A stretch of DNA of 64,000 nucleotides from Rhamnusium bicolor (taxonomy: Eukaryota; Arthropoda; Insecta; Coleoptera; Cerambycidae): assembly GCA_029963845.1 (NCBI GenBank), contig JANEYF010004803.1, positions 47,004 through 111,003 on the forward strand. The letters are read 5' to 3'. Every line of letters starts with the position of its first letter. Within the stretch, counting starts at the first letter, position 1. Position numbers and translations under genes: made by a program. The notes under the pieces are model-generated. The model did not search any database. It worked only from the letters and a program-made list of their open reading frames with translations, and was not told the origin of the DNA. Positions 53,600 through 64,000 of this stretch are shown here, one piece after another.

Positions 53600-54761
53600 C
53601 TATTTTGATTGACCTATTCCCACTAAGTTGAAATAACAGTGAATCAAATACTAATGCCGATACAGCAATGTTAACAAAACAAATACTTTCAATTTTTTTT
53701 TTATTCTACAAAAAGAAAGATGCATATGCCTCCCTCGGAAATTTTGTTGGCGACGCCCATGCGGTCATCGCAGTACATCAGCGTCGCGCCTCTAGTATAT
53801 TGTCAGGGAGGTTTTCTTGTGCAAAAAATCAACTATATTGTGAAAAATTCTCAGGCACTCGACGTAATTCTCCACAATTTAATCGGCCATATGAAATCTA
53901 TTATACTAATTCTAAAAAATACCTTCTTATTATGTTTTCAAGCATTCCCTTCAACTTTTAAAATCCTCTTATAAAATTGCGCAATTATTTTAATAAATTA
54001 AGACCTTCTTTACAATTCTTGTTATCCGCTTTGTAAGGATTATTTCAAATTTAAATTACAAATATAGAGAAATATGTACATTTTTATCGTATGGCAAGGA
54101 CTAAAACAAATCTTCTTTCGAGTTTCGAAATAGGTGAAAGGGAAACGGAAATGTCGAGCGAGTTTCAATTTGTATTATGTCCAGAAACTAGTTTAACGAG
54201 TACAGCCAACCTTTGCTGGGAAAAATTACGACAATTTCTGTAATGAATTGCCTTATCTCTCTACCTGATTAAACCTCGTTTATGAATAATAAAACCAGGT
54301 TGTTACGTGTTGGAGAAATTATTTTAGGATAAAGTTTTGTTATTGCACCCCCCATTTAACTGTAATGGCCTTGATTAAATAAATAATTCACCTCGTTTAA
54401 ATCTCTTTCGGTAACATTGTGGTAATATAATTTTTTCTGTGGTGCAGCCATCCTAAAATTAAATTTACTTAATATAGAATTTACTGAAGGCACTATTTTA
54501 AAATTCACACTCCGGCTTGTGTGCTGTACAAGGTATCCCCTTTCTCTCCTAAACTAGGTTTATTGGAAAAAACAAACAAAGCCAGTTTTAACCAATTTAT
54601 GACCATTAAGAAGTTATAACAAAAATAAAAAGGTATTAAAAAATGTATGACGAAAAGTTCTATTTAAACATTTAAACATAGTCGACTAATTTTTTTTTTC
54701 GTATATCGAATAAAATGACATTTTACAATTTTATTTGCAAAATTGTGTTTATTGCTTGACA
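53600..54761. other. About 1.2 kb without recognisable features
   Basis: AT-rich; two overlapping frames at 53668-53974 show no motif. Confidence 0.5.
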
Positions 54762-54769
54762 TTTATAAG

Positions 54770-56506
54770 TAGGGCTGTCAAAAATGTTCCGTGAGACAGT
54801 GGCGTACGGCGAGAAATTAACTAATACGAGAAACAATAAACTGTTACAATTTATAACAATGTATGTAAAACTTACCCTCTTAACTAGCTTGATGAACTAG
54901 CTTGCTTATCACAAACTGGAGAAGATGTGTAGCTATTTTGCAGCATCAGGTATGTTTCTGTGGTTGTCTCGATGAGTGATGTTCGCTTTGGTGAAAATAT
55001 ATTCTTATATTTTGAAAACGACCGTTCGATATCTACTGATGTAATACACGCATACGTAAAATAGTCTTTGAACGTATTTAACGGATCTGTGGCTGCACCA
55101 TCACATATTTGTCTTAATTTGGTAAAACCGGTGTCTTTATTTAACACACTTGCGAACGTTTCTTTAACGCGCTCATTTGTTGCGTCACCTATAGCGTGTA
55201 GCAGTAGATTTACTTAGTTCACTATTTGCAGTGACTCCACTAATGACAACGCAGTGTTTTCTAATTTTTTTATGCTTTCATGTAATGGTTTATAGTTCTT
55301 CGCAATATTTTATATAGCTGTTCCAACGGAAATATCTTCGAATTTTGTCTGGCTTTCCTTAATAGCTGCAGCCTCATTGAATTGTAGTATCACAGCTTTT
55401 ATTTGTTGGAAATATTCAGCTTAATAAATAGCCGCCTGCAACCATGTTCCCCAACGTGTAAGAATCGACTGTGGTGGTTCAGGAATACCGGGACACTTGC
55501 TATGAAATGCACGGAGCCGTTTAGGAGATTTAAGAAACACTTTTTTGACTTGCTATTAATGCATTCACCTCTGGAAAATCTTTTCGAATAGTTTCTGCCA
55601 CAATATGTAAAGCATGCACTTTATACGTAAGATGTATAAACGTACAACCTTGTTCTTGCAAAGAATGGCCTACCGAACGCATTGTCACGGCGCCACAGTC
55701 ACAAACACCAACACTTGATTTTTTGACAGTTCAAATTTTTCTAACGTCTCCAGCAACACCCTGGTAATTGTTTCGCTTGTACACTGACTTATTTTTTTGC
55801 TAACTAGTAACAGTGGAACTGTCGGTTTAAGAGGGTCCAGTACTCGTACCATAACATTTAAAATAGAATTTTTTTTTACAATCTGTTGTCTCATCAACAG
55901 ATAACCACAGCTGTGTATTTTTTAATTCATATTTCATCTTATTTACCATGTCTACGGGTGCAGTTATAGTTACATAACGTTGTGCGACTTGCTAACTTCA
56001 CCTGAGCATTGTATTTATTCTAGAACCTCGAAATGGTTGTTTATCGAGTATGTGCAGCGGAACATCACAGGCAATCAGCATTAATAGTAAATCAAACATA
56101 AACTGTGTTGTCGAAGGCACGCCATTTTTTTTTTATTTTTATGGTGTACACTATTTACGTGAAGTCCACAATCACGATTATCCCAGCACATCAAATCTTT
56201 CTCGCACACTTTACAAATTATTTTAGCACCATCATAGAATAATTCCGGGAATTTACCTATGAATAGATTCACTTTGTCAGCAAATGGTCGTTTTCTACCC
56301 CTACGTACGTCTGCCATGCTTTATTATTAAATTTATATCAACAATACAGTACAACAAATAAAATAAAAACACAAAAACAATATGCAACACGCCCAAGTAA
56401 CTTAACGTGTACACGACTCGAAAGCTAATAATAGACGCAGGTGCCGGCGACAGTAAATACATCTGTAATCTACGACTATGATACACAGAAACGATTTGCA
56501 GCTTTA
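54770..56506 (-). mobile_element. hAT transposon copy G, full length
   Basis: The termini are the same as in copy B: TAGGGCTGTCAAAAATG (54770) and, on the minus strand, TAAAGCTGCAAATCG (56506). The 8-bp flanks TTTATAAG (54762-54769) and TTTATAAA (56507-56514) differ at the last base. The length of 1737 bp makes it the reference for the B/D/G subfamily. The transposase is frameshifted. Confidence 0.93.
54884..56317 (-). pseudogene. hAT transposase, near-complete but frameshifted (copy G)
   Basis: Start MADVRRGRKRPFADKV at 56317, then finger IICKVCEKDLMCWDNRDCGLHVNSVHH (about residues 33-60). A frameshift follows at the T-run near 56125, and FMFDLLLMLIACDVPLHILDK continues in another frame. 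LWLSVDETTD is followed by a shift, then KNSILNVMVRVLDPLKPTVPLLLVSK, VLVFVTVAP (the conserved D-G-A of the family, VTDGAA, is damaged by a deletion), HALHIVAETIRK, KSPKRLRAFHS, TKFEDISVGTAI and the C-terminal open frame 54884-55147 with TGFTKLRQICDGAATDPLNTF and ACITSVDIERSFSKYKNIFSPKRTSL (hATC). It encodes the same enzyme family as A-F and is inactive through several indels. Confidence 0.88.
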
Positions 56507-56514
56507 TTTATAAA

Positions 56515-58430
56515 TGCTAATAGTTTAAAATGTATACTCACAATGAAAAAGTGGATAGATTGCTTTTCGAGTGTTATAAAAACAAAAGATGAATATTCAA
56601 ATTACTAACTCTTCTGTTTTGCCAAATTTTTGCATCGCACCTATTTACACAGATGTAGCAAATTTCCCGAGTTGAATTAACATCATCCATATTGTATTTG
56701 TTTATAGATACATACGTGGAACTATTGATACTTATTTTATGCAATATTCGTTTTGTTAATTTCTTCTTTTAGCATCGCTAATCGCATTGCATAAAAATTT
56801 AGAGTACAATTAATTGATTAAGCATTTATCTTCATTTAGTAGTATTATTGCCGATTCTGCAATTTTTCTTTTTCTGCTGTCAACGATTTTGTTATAAATT
56901 TTTTTTAAACCCTATCCTATGTCAGTTGAAATTATGCAGACCCTTATAAAATAAAAGTTATACGTTATGCTTCTGCTTCTTCTTATTCTAGTTGTATTTC
57001 TTCTTCTATTCCTTCTTCTTAATTTTCTCTCATATGGTGACTTAACATAAGCTCACATTGGTAAGAGCAATGGCGTCATTAATCATTTAAAAATCAAATA
57101 TATGACAAAGCTGTGGATTTAAACAAAAAAAGAAAAAAGAAATATTTATGGTTAATTTTCCATACAGTATTTAAATAACGTTAACAAAAATATATCGTAC
57201 GGATATCCACTTCGTGTGCTGTCGATTTCAATCCTGATTACATAGTTGTTACTTCGCAGAGAGGAATTTTGATGGTTTAAAAACGCTTTCGTCAGTAGGT
57301 TTAGATGTTTCTTATTTTCCTTTTATTTTGCATGCGCCGGCCCTGAAATTTATAGGCACCAGCCAAAGAAAGTTAATCATACTAAAAACCTATCTGTATT
57401 CAATTTAAATTTATGGTTTATCCCAGACAGAATGAATTACGTTTAAAGTACACTTTTCGGAGATAATCTGAAATGTATTTGCAGTTGCAATAAATTCCAG
57501 ATTTCCTGTCAGCTACTTATTGGGCTCGTTGAAGTTGTGTACTATAAATATTTGAGTTGGATTTATCAGGCGGGGCACGTACGGCTTTTTGACTAGGTAT
57601 TTGGAAAATGGACAGCTTCACTAAAAACGGAAAACATGCTCGCAATAACAAATCAGTTTTCTTGTTGTGTTAGAAGCCATTTACCTTTTTTATCGAACGC
57701 ACCTTCATAAATCGTTTACGGTGACAGAAAATGCCACTTTTTTATTTTTATCTTCTACATTTCTATTAGAAACGAATTGTAAAAACCTATTTTTAGACCC
57801 TACTTTATTGCCATGCAAGGAGAACACAACGTATATGCACACAAGCCTTAACTTCTGACAAAATGTTTATGGTTCATATCATGCCTTGAAGTAAATTGTT
57901 AGAAGGTCCTCATAAATTACCAGTGAAAGAAGTTGATGTTTCACTTATAACTACTTTCATATAGCCACTATTGTTATCCAAAATCTTGAGAGATATTGCC
58001 CAAAGGAATACAAGGTATTAAATATTCGTCCTGCTAGAATAGTAAAAGACGATACATTAGTATTTTATCACAGTAATAATCATATTATACTAACATAATA
58101 TGTATGCTTAATTTCAAAAAATATTACCTTGAATAATCGAAGAAAAAGGGTTTTTAAAAATAAGTAATACTTCAAACACAAGAAACCTGTATATGATAGA
58201 AATTGAAGTAGAAATATATCATAGGTGAAATAAATGATTGTCATGATAGGACTGACTAATTAATTAATTAATTTGGATAAAAACCTTTTTAATCAAAAGC
58301 ATGGGACAATAACCCATATTCTTTTTGAATATATATTGAAAATACAATGTATAATTTTTTTGGGAGCTATTCATTTTTTCGATAAAAAATAATGATATTA
58401 CACAAATAAACTTTATTTTAGAATATTATA
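56515..58430. other. About 1.9 kb without recognisable features
   Basis: AT-rich with a short cttcttctt-rich patch near 56970-57020. No coding motif. Confidence 0.5.
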
Positions 58431-58439
58431 GTTACATTA

Positions 58440-60110
58440 GAAAAGCCAAACAAAGATTTTTTCTTAACAAAAGTAAATAATAGAATTTAAAAATTTTAAA
58501 CAACAAGACCACCATCATCTTCATAGCAATCGCATTCTTCTTCATCACTGTCATTTTGAGCAGATGATGTGTCAGGATTATTTTAAGCCATGGTGGCAAA
58601 GTTGGTTTGGAATGAAAGATCCTCGAATAAATTTTAGTCTTTCTCTTCTTGCCAATTTTCATCATACAAGGCGAGTAATGTTTTTAGATTTTTAATTCTT
58701 TTTTCTCTGACTGGGTTTTTCAATATTTTTTCCTTAACATTCAATGAATGAAGAACTTTACCTCTTTTAATTATACTTTCAAATATCTTCGAAATATCAT
58801 CATTTCTAAAGTTTTGTTCCATTTTAATTTTTACCATTCCATTTTTGTCTTTTTTAAGCAGAATTCTCTTCATATCCTTAATTCCAGTTAGCTTTTTAAA
58901 CTTGATTGAAGCGCTTTATAATCTTTTATTGTCCAGTCTGAACCTAGTCTTTGCAGAGTATCTATTTCTTTATAAATTTCTATGTATTCTTCGGCACTCA
59001 GTACTACCTCTTTCTTCCTTAATTTTTTTTTCGAGTCGTCCAAATGCTCGGTCAGCTGGTAAAATGAGTGGCCTCTGACTGGAAATGTAACCCTTATTTA
59101 TTTCAAATTTGGAGGGGCTTCTTTTGCAAAAGCGCAGAGCATCATACATGCGAATTTTTATTTTGGCCCCGCAGCCATCAGCAAATAAACGAGTACTATA
59201 GTCTCAGGATTAATAATGCCATTTAAATTTAAAAATGTTACTAAAGAGAGGCACTTCGTTGGCACCTCTTCCAGCCTGAGTTTCGTCCCATGTGTAAAAA
59301 AGTGGATATTCAGTTTTGTAATTTGTAATACAAAGATTATAAAACTAAAGCTGTCGTAAATAGTATGCTTCTCCAAGTGGGAGTTTTGGTAAATCTTGTA
59401 CTTGCTGTAAATGAAAGATCTGCGATTTATTTCTTCTTGCTTCATTAACAAGTAAAATTGGTTGGCTCTTAGCTTGTGTACCGCATTTTTGTTATTTTTA
59501 CTTTCTGAAATAATACTATTTTTAATCTCATTTTCTAAGAAAGAATCAGCTGGCGATCCAAAACCTATATTAAAGTTTTGTAAAAAATATTATAAAAAAA
59601 GCTGTGTTTTACTTTTAGGTTTTCCTCCACATTACTATTATATAACGTCCAAAGTTAGTAATATGAGTTGGCAGGTAAAAAAGTCTTCTAAATTTATTCC
59701 TGTTTAATGACTGTCCTTTGCTCGTAGACCACTTCAAATGTATTACTTTTTCTTTCTTATCGGCATTTTTCAAGAAGCCTGTCTCCTCTCGATTTTCTTT
59801 AAAGTCATTGCCATATCTTATGTTTCTTGTTATTGTGTGTAACCGTTTTTAAGAAATACCGAATGATTTCAGAAGCATTTTTTGAACACTATATAACTTT
59901 GAATTTTCCGAAAACTTTTATATTCCACTGATAGAATATAGTTCTGATTTCTACAGTCTTGTTTGTATTTCTTTCTATGCCTTTTAGGAAACTAACTTTG
60001 CAAAAAATGATAATTTTGTATCTTGAAGACTTTATCGGGACGCTCAAAAATTTTATTTCTTGCAGCCATTATATCCCTTTTAGATAACTTCATTTATTTA
60101 TAAATTGGCC
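58440..60110 (-). pseudogene. DUF7869-like repeat-encoded protein, heavily broken
   Basis: Minus-strand frames give, in order: VSFLKGIERNTNKTVEIR (about 59965-60020), INRRSFIYSKYKIYQNSH and SLVTFLNLNGIINPETIVLVY (59158-59451), ADGCGAKIKI (about 59150-59170, matching the SDGCGGQNKN signature), KEAPPNLK, VRGHSF, PADRAFGRLEK, KEVVLSAEEYIEIYKEI and LGSDWTIKDYKALQ (58900-59050). The open C-terminal stretch 58634-58873 and an acidic tail NDSDEEECDCYEDDGG (58500-58560) follow. The D-GGQNKN and PADR-FGR motifs match a repetitive RNase H-fold-like family I know as DUF7869, widespread in arthropod genomes; assignment is from memory. Many frameshifts and stops. Confidence 0.65.
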
Positions 60111-61354
60111 ATATGTCTGCAGGCCGTTCAAATGTCTCCAAATTGGAGATGTTCTTATATCTAAATATATATTAAATATTAAAATTCTAACCTCAACTCT
60201 TTCGCCTTTTCTTTTACTGACTTTATTTTGTTTTTTTCGGCTTCCCTTTTTTGTTCACTCACTATAACTCCTTAAATCCATTTTAATTAAAACAAAAAGC
60301 TTTGAATACAACAAAACAAAATATGACTAACTTTGTAAATATAAATAAAATTCCTTTTGAACTCTAAACTATATGGATATATTTCTTGAATAGTAGTTGA
60401 CTGACAGTAAATTTAAATATGATAATATTTTTTGAAATGAAATAGCCGAGTTGAATGACACGAGGTTTATGAATACGATCTAAATGTCAATAGCGGAATT
60501 TTTGGATATTATTTCTTTTGAAATTAATCTCCTCATATGTAACAAAAATTTAATTAGAATAGTTACATGTATATACTTTTTTTTTTATAAAAAAATGTGA
60601 CCGTGGATCAATTTGACTTTTTAAAACAATTTGGTCTTGAATTTTTACAAAATCTTTAGGGAACTGTCAAAAGTATATTCAAAATAATATCCACCTCTAC
60701 TGAAAATAACTACAAACAACTCGTATGAATTCTTTAACGGCAGTACTATTTAAAGTTTCCTTAAATAATCTGTTTCATATGTCAAACACTAAAATCGAAA
60801 AATATAAAATCAGATAGGTGTACCGTGCATATCAGAGTACAGTAATTGTATGAAACTAATAAAAAGTTAGTTATAGGACTAAATCCAGAACTACAAACAC
60901 TTTATCAGATACTGAATTCGTGCTCGATCGTATAGAACACTATAATTTATTATCAAAGTTGAGAATGGTCTGATACTAGTTCTATATTGTTAACTCATAG
61001 ACATAAAAGTGGCCGAAGTTTCCGCATATAATTCTCCTCTTATTTCATGGCTGTGCTATTTCACACGAGCTGGTACAATTAGGCGTTATTTTATGGATAA
61101 ACATCCATTTTTTCGATTCGTATTTTGCCTGTGTCTCCTAACAATTTTATTAGTTAATGCTTCCTACATTTATCCAAGTTCAAGTCGGAAATTGTTTCAA
61201 TCAATAAAAAATTAAATGTCCTTAGTACAAATTTCAGATATTGATGCTATAACAAAAAAACACATTTTACTTTATTTTTTTATGGTATCACTAATAATAG
61301 TGAAAAACAAAGTGGAATGTATTTCATCATGATCGATTATCACTAAGTTCCGTG
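60111..61354. other. About 1.2 kb without recognisable features
   Basis: It may include the N-terminal end of the DUF7869-like gene up to about 60280 (a lysine-rich ...SKRKGERVEVR trace). The rest is AT-rich and unassigned. The 68-codon frame at 61009-61215 has a hydrophobic stretch but no family motif. Confidence 0.45.
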
Positions 61355-61485
61355 AGTAAATAGTACGTAAAAACCAGGGGCTGACCCAGGACACTGCGCT
61401 GAAAATACTATCTTTTAATTGGCGATTTTGCAGTATCCAAAATAACAAGAGTAATCAATAGAATTAGCAACATCTGTTTTAAAAG
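61355..61485 (-). repeat. Interspersed repeat, copy 2 (pair with 41786-41990)
   Basis: On the minus strand it repeats the phrases of 41786-41990 in the same order (gatgttgctaatt, ttgttattttggatact, aatcgccaattaaaagat, gtgtcctg-gtcagcccctggtt). Confidence 0.75.
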
Positions 61486-61594
61486 GTATTTCACAAAGAG
61501 CGCAAGATTTGAATTGCGCGCCAGTTTGTCTGTCATGATGTCACAAGATTATTACATATCAGGTCGTAAGTAGGCAGATAGGAGTTAGTAAATA

Positions 61595-62665
61595 TGGAGC
61601 ATTACACGATAGAATTATTATTATCAAAATGGTGAAAGTTTGATTGCCACGATTCGTAAAGTGCGTCCAATTTTCGGTCGAAATAATGTTCCTCATTGAT
61701 TTGCTGTGAAAATAATAATCGAAAAAGTCGGTTAGTGATGTGAAACACACGTCACGAGCTCGTAGAGGTCGTTCAGAACAAAGCGTCACGGCAGTTCGCG
61801 AGAGCGTGGCCGAGAATCCAGGGACGGCGATTCGTCATCGTGCATAAGAATTGGACGTTACAACAGCCACTCTTCAGCGTATTCTCACTAAAGATTTGCA
61901 TCTCCATGCCTACAAAGTCCAATTGACTCAACAACTTCTGCCAACAGACCATGCACAGCGAAGAGCGTTCACCAATTGGATCATTGGATCCTTGAACAAC
62001 AAGAAATGAATGACGATTTTGCGGACAAAATAATTTTCAGTGATGAGGCCCATTTTCACCTCGATGGCTTCGTTAATAGGACAAAACTGCCGCATTTGGG
62101 GCTCAGAAGATCCACGATTGATTCATGAGAAAGCAATGCATCCAAAGCGTGCCACTGTTTCGTTTGCATTGTAGTCTGGAGGAATCAGTGGATCATTTTT
62201 CTTCAAAGACGAGGCAAGTAATGTGCAGTAACGGTGAATGGCAAACGTTATCGTGCTATGATAATCCAGTTTCTTGTGCTTCAATTGGAAGATATTGCTC
62301 TCGACGATATGTGATTTCAGCAGGACGGTGCCACTTGCCATACCACCCGTGAAACATTAACAGATCTTACATTGGTCTTTTCTTGGTCGTGTCATCTCTT
62401 GGTTTGGTGACGAGAATTGGCCGCCACATTCTTACGATTTAACACCTTTGAACTTTTGACTGTGGGGTTATCTGAAGTCACAGGTTTATGCCAACAAGCC
62501 CGCGACCACCGAAGCATTGAAGGCCGAAATTAGACGATATATCAACGAAATGTATGCAACACCGTTATTCAAAATTTCGCCAAAAGAATACGCATGTGCC
62601 AGCAAAGCTGTGGCGGCTATTTATCAGATGTGTTGTTCCATATATAACACCCAAATGTCTACATT
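61595..62665 (+). pseudogene. Mariner-like transposase pseudogene
   Basis: Plus-strand frames give IRKVRPIFGRNNVPH (N-terminal helix-turn-helix area, about 61645-61700), SVTAVRESVAENPGTAIRHRA, LQRILTKDLHLHAYKVQLTQ (61870-61930), FSDEAHFHLDGFVN (first catalytic Asp, about 62036-62078), CRIWGSEDPRLIHEKAMHPKRATV, QQDGATCHTTRETLT (second Asp, 62315-62360), GRVISWFGDENWPPHSYDLTPLNF (62380-62460, third catalytic residue replaced by Asn) and LWGYLKSQVYANKPATTEALKAEIRRYI. It resembles a mariner-like branch common in insects. At least six stops or frameshifts and the changed third catalytic position make it dead. Termini not identified. Confidence 0.87.
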
Positions 62666-62669
62666 ATAA

Positions 62670-63147
62670 CTCAATAAATATTTCAATACTTTGCCACGCA
62701 AAACCATGTTTTATTGAAACTTGAAATATTGCGCTTTTATTCAAACACCCTTTAGATGTTCAGGAGTTAACTTTTGACGCCTCTTGCTCAAAATATATAT
62801 ACAATTACAACAAATTTTTTAAAAGAATTGAGTGGACCTTTTTTAATTCCAGATATAATAAAAATTAGAGTATTTTGTCATTTTTTTGTATACCGATTGA
62901 GCATATTTACATTTTGGTATTTGCCTTGGACAGTAAGTGCCGAAGAAGACACACCACAATGCAACAATTGCAGGTATAAGAAAAGGAAGGAACCGATCAC
63001 GAAAGCACGACTCACACACTTTTCAATTGGCGGAGGGCGTGGTCGTTTCTCTCCTTATTTTATACTTGCAATTACCAGCATTGTATCGTCTTTCTCACGC
63101 TCATTATTAGATGTAGAATACCAAAGTTCACTTTTGCTCAGTTTGTA
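62670..63147. other. Spacer; open frame without support
   Basis: A 145-codon frame at 62774-63211 runs into the left arm of a foldback element and has no family motif, so I do not call it a gene. Confidence 0.5.
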
Positions 63148-63754
63148 CAGATCGAGCCAGACCACTAGATACATGACTAGTGATATGCGCAGTTTACAAT
63201 TGCCCGTCTGAATACGAAGTCCGAACGAAAATTAACGGTTATGTCAGTGCTCTTACTGGGAGAATTATACGGGACAAAGCAGATAGCAGATTTCAGTATC
63301 GCTAAAACTGCGGTGGAGAGTGTTGCTCGTTCCTCTAAAGAAATCCTTGCGTATTAATGTATTTACTAAATTATCTGAATGTTTCACAATTTTAATGTTT
63401 CTTCCGAGACACCACAGACAGTAAACCACTAAAACTATAAAAAAATTTCAAAACAGCATACAATCAAATATTGATTATATGCTGTAATTCTAAAAACATA
63501 AATTAATATTCTTATAAATAGTAAAGAAAAATAATACCAACTCTAAAAAATAAAATAATACCTAAATAAATAAATAAATAACTCAAATTAGGTGCCCAAA
63601 AAATACCATCTTCTTGAGCAAGGCAATATTCTAACCTAGTGTAAAAGCCCCTTCTGATATTCGCGCTGCGATCACCCCATCATGCTGGCAACAGACGGGC
63701 GACTGTAAACTGCGCATACCGCTAATCGTCTATCAAGTAATCTGGCTCGATCTG
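63148..63754. mobile_element. 607-bp MITE with about 64-bp inverted repeats and TA flanks
   Basis: The arms start CAGATCGAGCCAGA on both strands (63148 and 63754) and run through atgcgcagtttaca to cccgtctg, about 80 percent identical over 64 bp. TA lies outside both ends (63146-63147, 63755-63756). No transposase inside. The class is probably Tc1/mariner-related by its TA target. Confidence 0.82.
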
Positions 63755-63756
63755 TA

Positions 63757-64000
63757 TATTCATGTTCACTGACAGACATACAAGGTGTGGATATTTGGCA
63801 AGTATATTTATTAACAAAAAAAAGTGATGTTCAGTTGGAGATTCTTCTGGTTTTAATAATTGTGTTTAGTTCAACAATAATGTAATTTTCAATTAAACAA
63901 ATACTAATTATCAAGAATTCACAAGTTAAAATAAAGTTTTAGAAATTTGTAGTATCGAATTTTTTATATTATATTAACAGAAAAGGACCAACAATTAAAT
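63757..64000. other. Window end, nothing recognised
   Basis: AT-rich sequence without features up to the right edge. Confidence 0.5.

Noticed and set aside
52914..53612. Overlapping frames of 60-117 codons on plus and minus
   Set aside because: They are produced by the 9-bp minisatellite, whose unit length keeps several frames open.
53668..53974. Two overlapping plus-strand frames
   Set aside because: Overlap in different frames, with no family motif; likely chance.
62774..63211. 145-codon plus-strand frame
   Set aside because: No motif recognised, and its C-terminal part lies in the arm of a foldback MITE, so it looks like a chance frame.

Overview
The window looks like an arthropod, most likely insect, nuclear intergenic or intronic sequence. 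It is AT-rich and scattered with eukaryotic transposable-element remains: hAT, Tc1/mariner, Transib-like and ISL2EU-like DNA transposons, jockey/CR1-like LINEs, an R4/Dong-like retrotransposon and tRNA-derived SINEs. I found no convincing host protein-coding gene, rRNA gene, tRNA gene or CRISPR array. Nothing bacterial or viral was recognised. I could not assign a species. Nearly every coding trace is a broken transposase or reverse transcriptase; the one long unbroken transposon frame is an internally deleted hAT derivative at 7388-8098.

Layout. 1-1017: satellite of about 380-bp units. 1917-4577: hAT copy A, with an exact 8-bp target duplication and three later insertions inside it (a palindromic MITE, a Transib-like element, a short retroposon). 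5256-6172: ATTCGA-type simple repeats. 6360-7000: a dead repeat-encoded gene. 7268-8316: hAT copy B. 10017-11701: a TA microsatellite and a dead Tc1. 12100-13430: a LINE fragment, then a hAT MITE that carries a Dong-like 3' end. 15107-15747: hAT MITE. 18560-20492: hAT copy C. 20928-22658: SINE, foldback element and hAT copy D. 23779-26065: two head-to-tail Dong-like pieces, then a LINE 3' end. 27071-27973: hAT copy E. 29116-31220: a second, ZMYM1-like hAT. 32630-34256: hAT copy F. 36236-37930: mariner fragment and LINE. 40150-41261: ISL2EU/THAP deletion derivative. 43022-45790: LINE with EN and RT. 47167-50780: foldbacks, a DUF4817 fragment and a mariner with about 390-bp inverted repeats. 51704-51942: tRNA-Ser-like SINE. 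52912-53590: 9-bp minisatellite. 54770-56506: hAT copy G. 58440-60110: a dead DUF7869-like gene. 61600-62665: dead mariner. 63148-63754: foldback MITE.

How the parts relate. One hAT family, with a C2H2/BED-like finger at the N-terminus and an hATC dimerisation tail, is present seven times in three subfamilies that differ in terminal inverted repeats (A/F, B/D/G, C/E). The R4/Dong-like pieces all touch AAT/TAA repeats, and one abuts the TAA-rich tail of a LINE, so one retroelement's tail appears to serve as target for another. The strongest observations are the triple-nested hAT A with all insertion footprints preserved, the Transib-like element with RSS-like ends, the open internally deleted hAT B frame, the TAA-targeted Dong fragments, and the ISL2EU derivative that keeps two convergent first exons.
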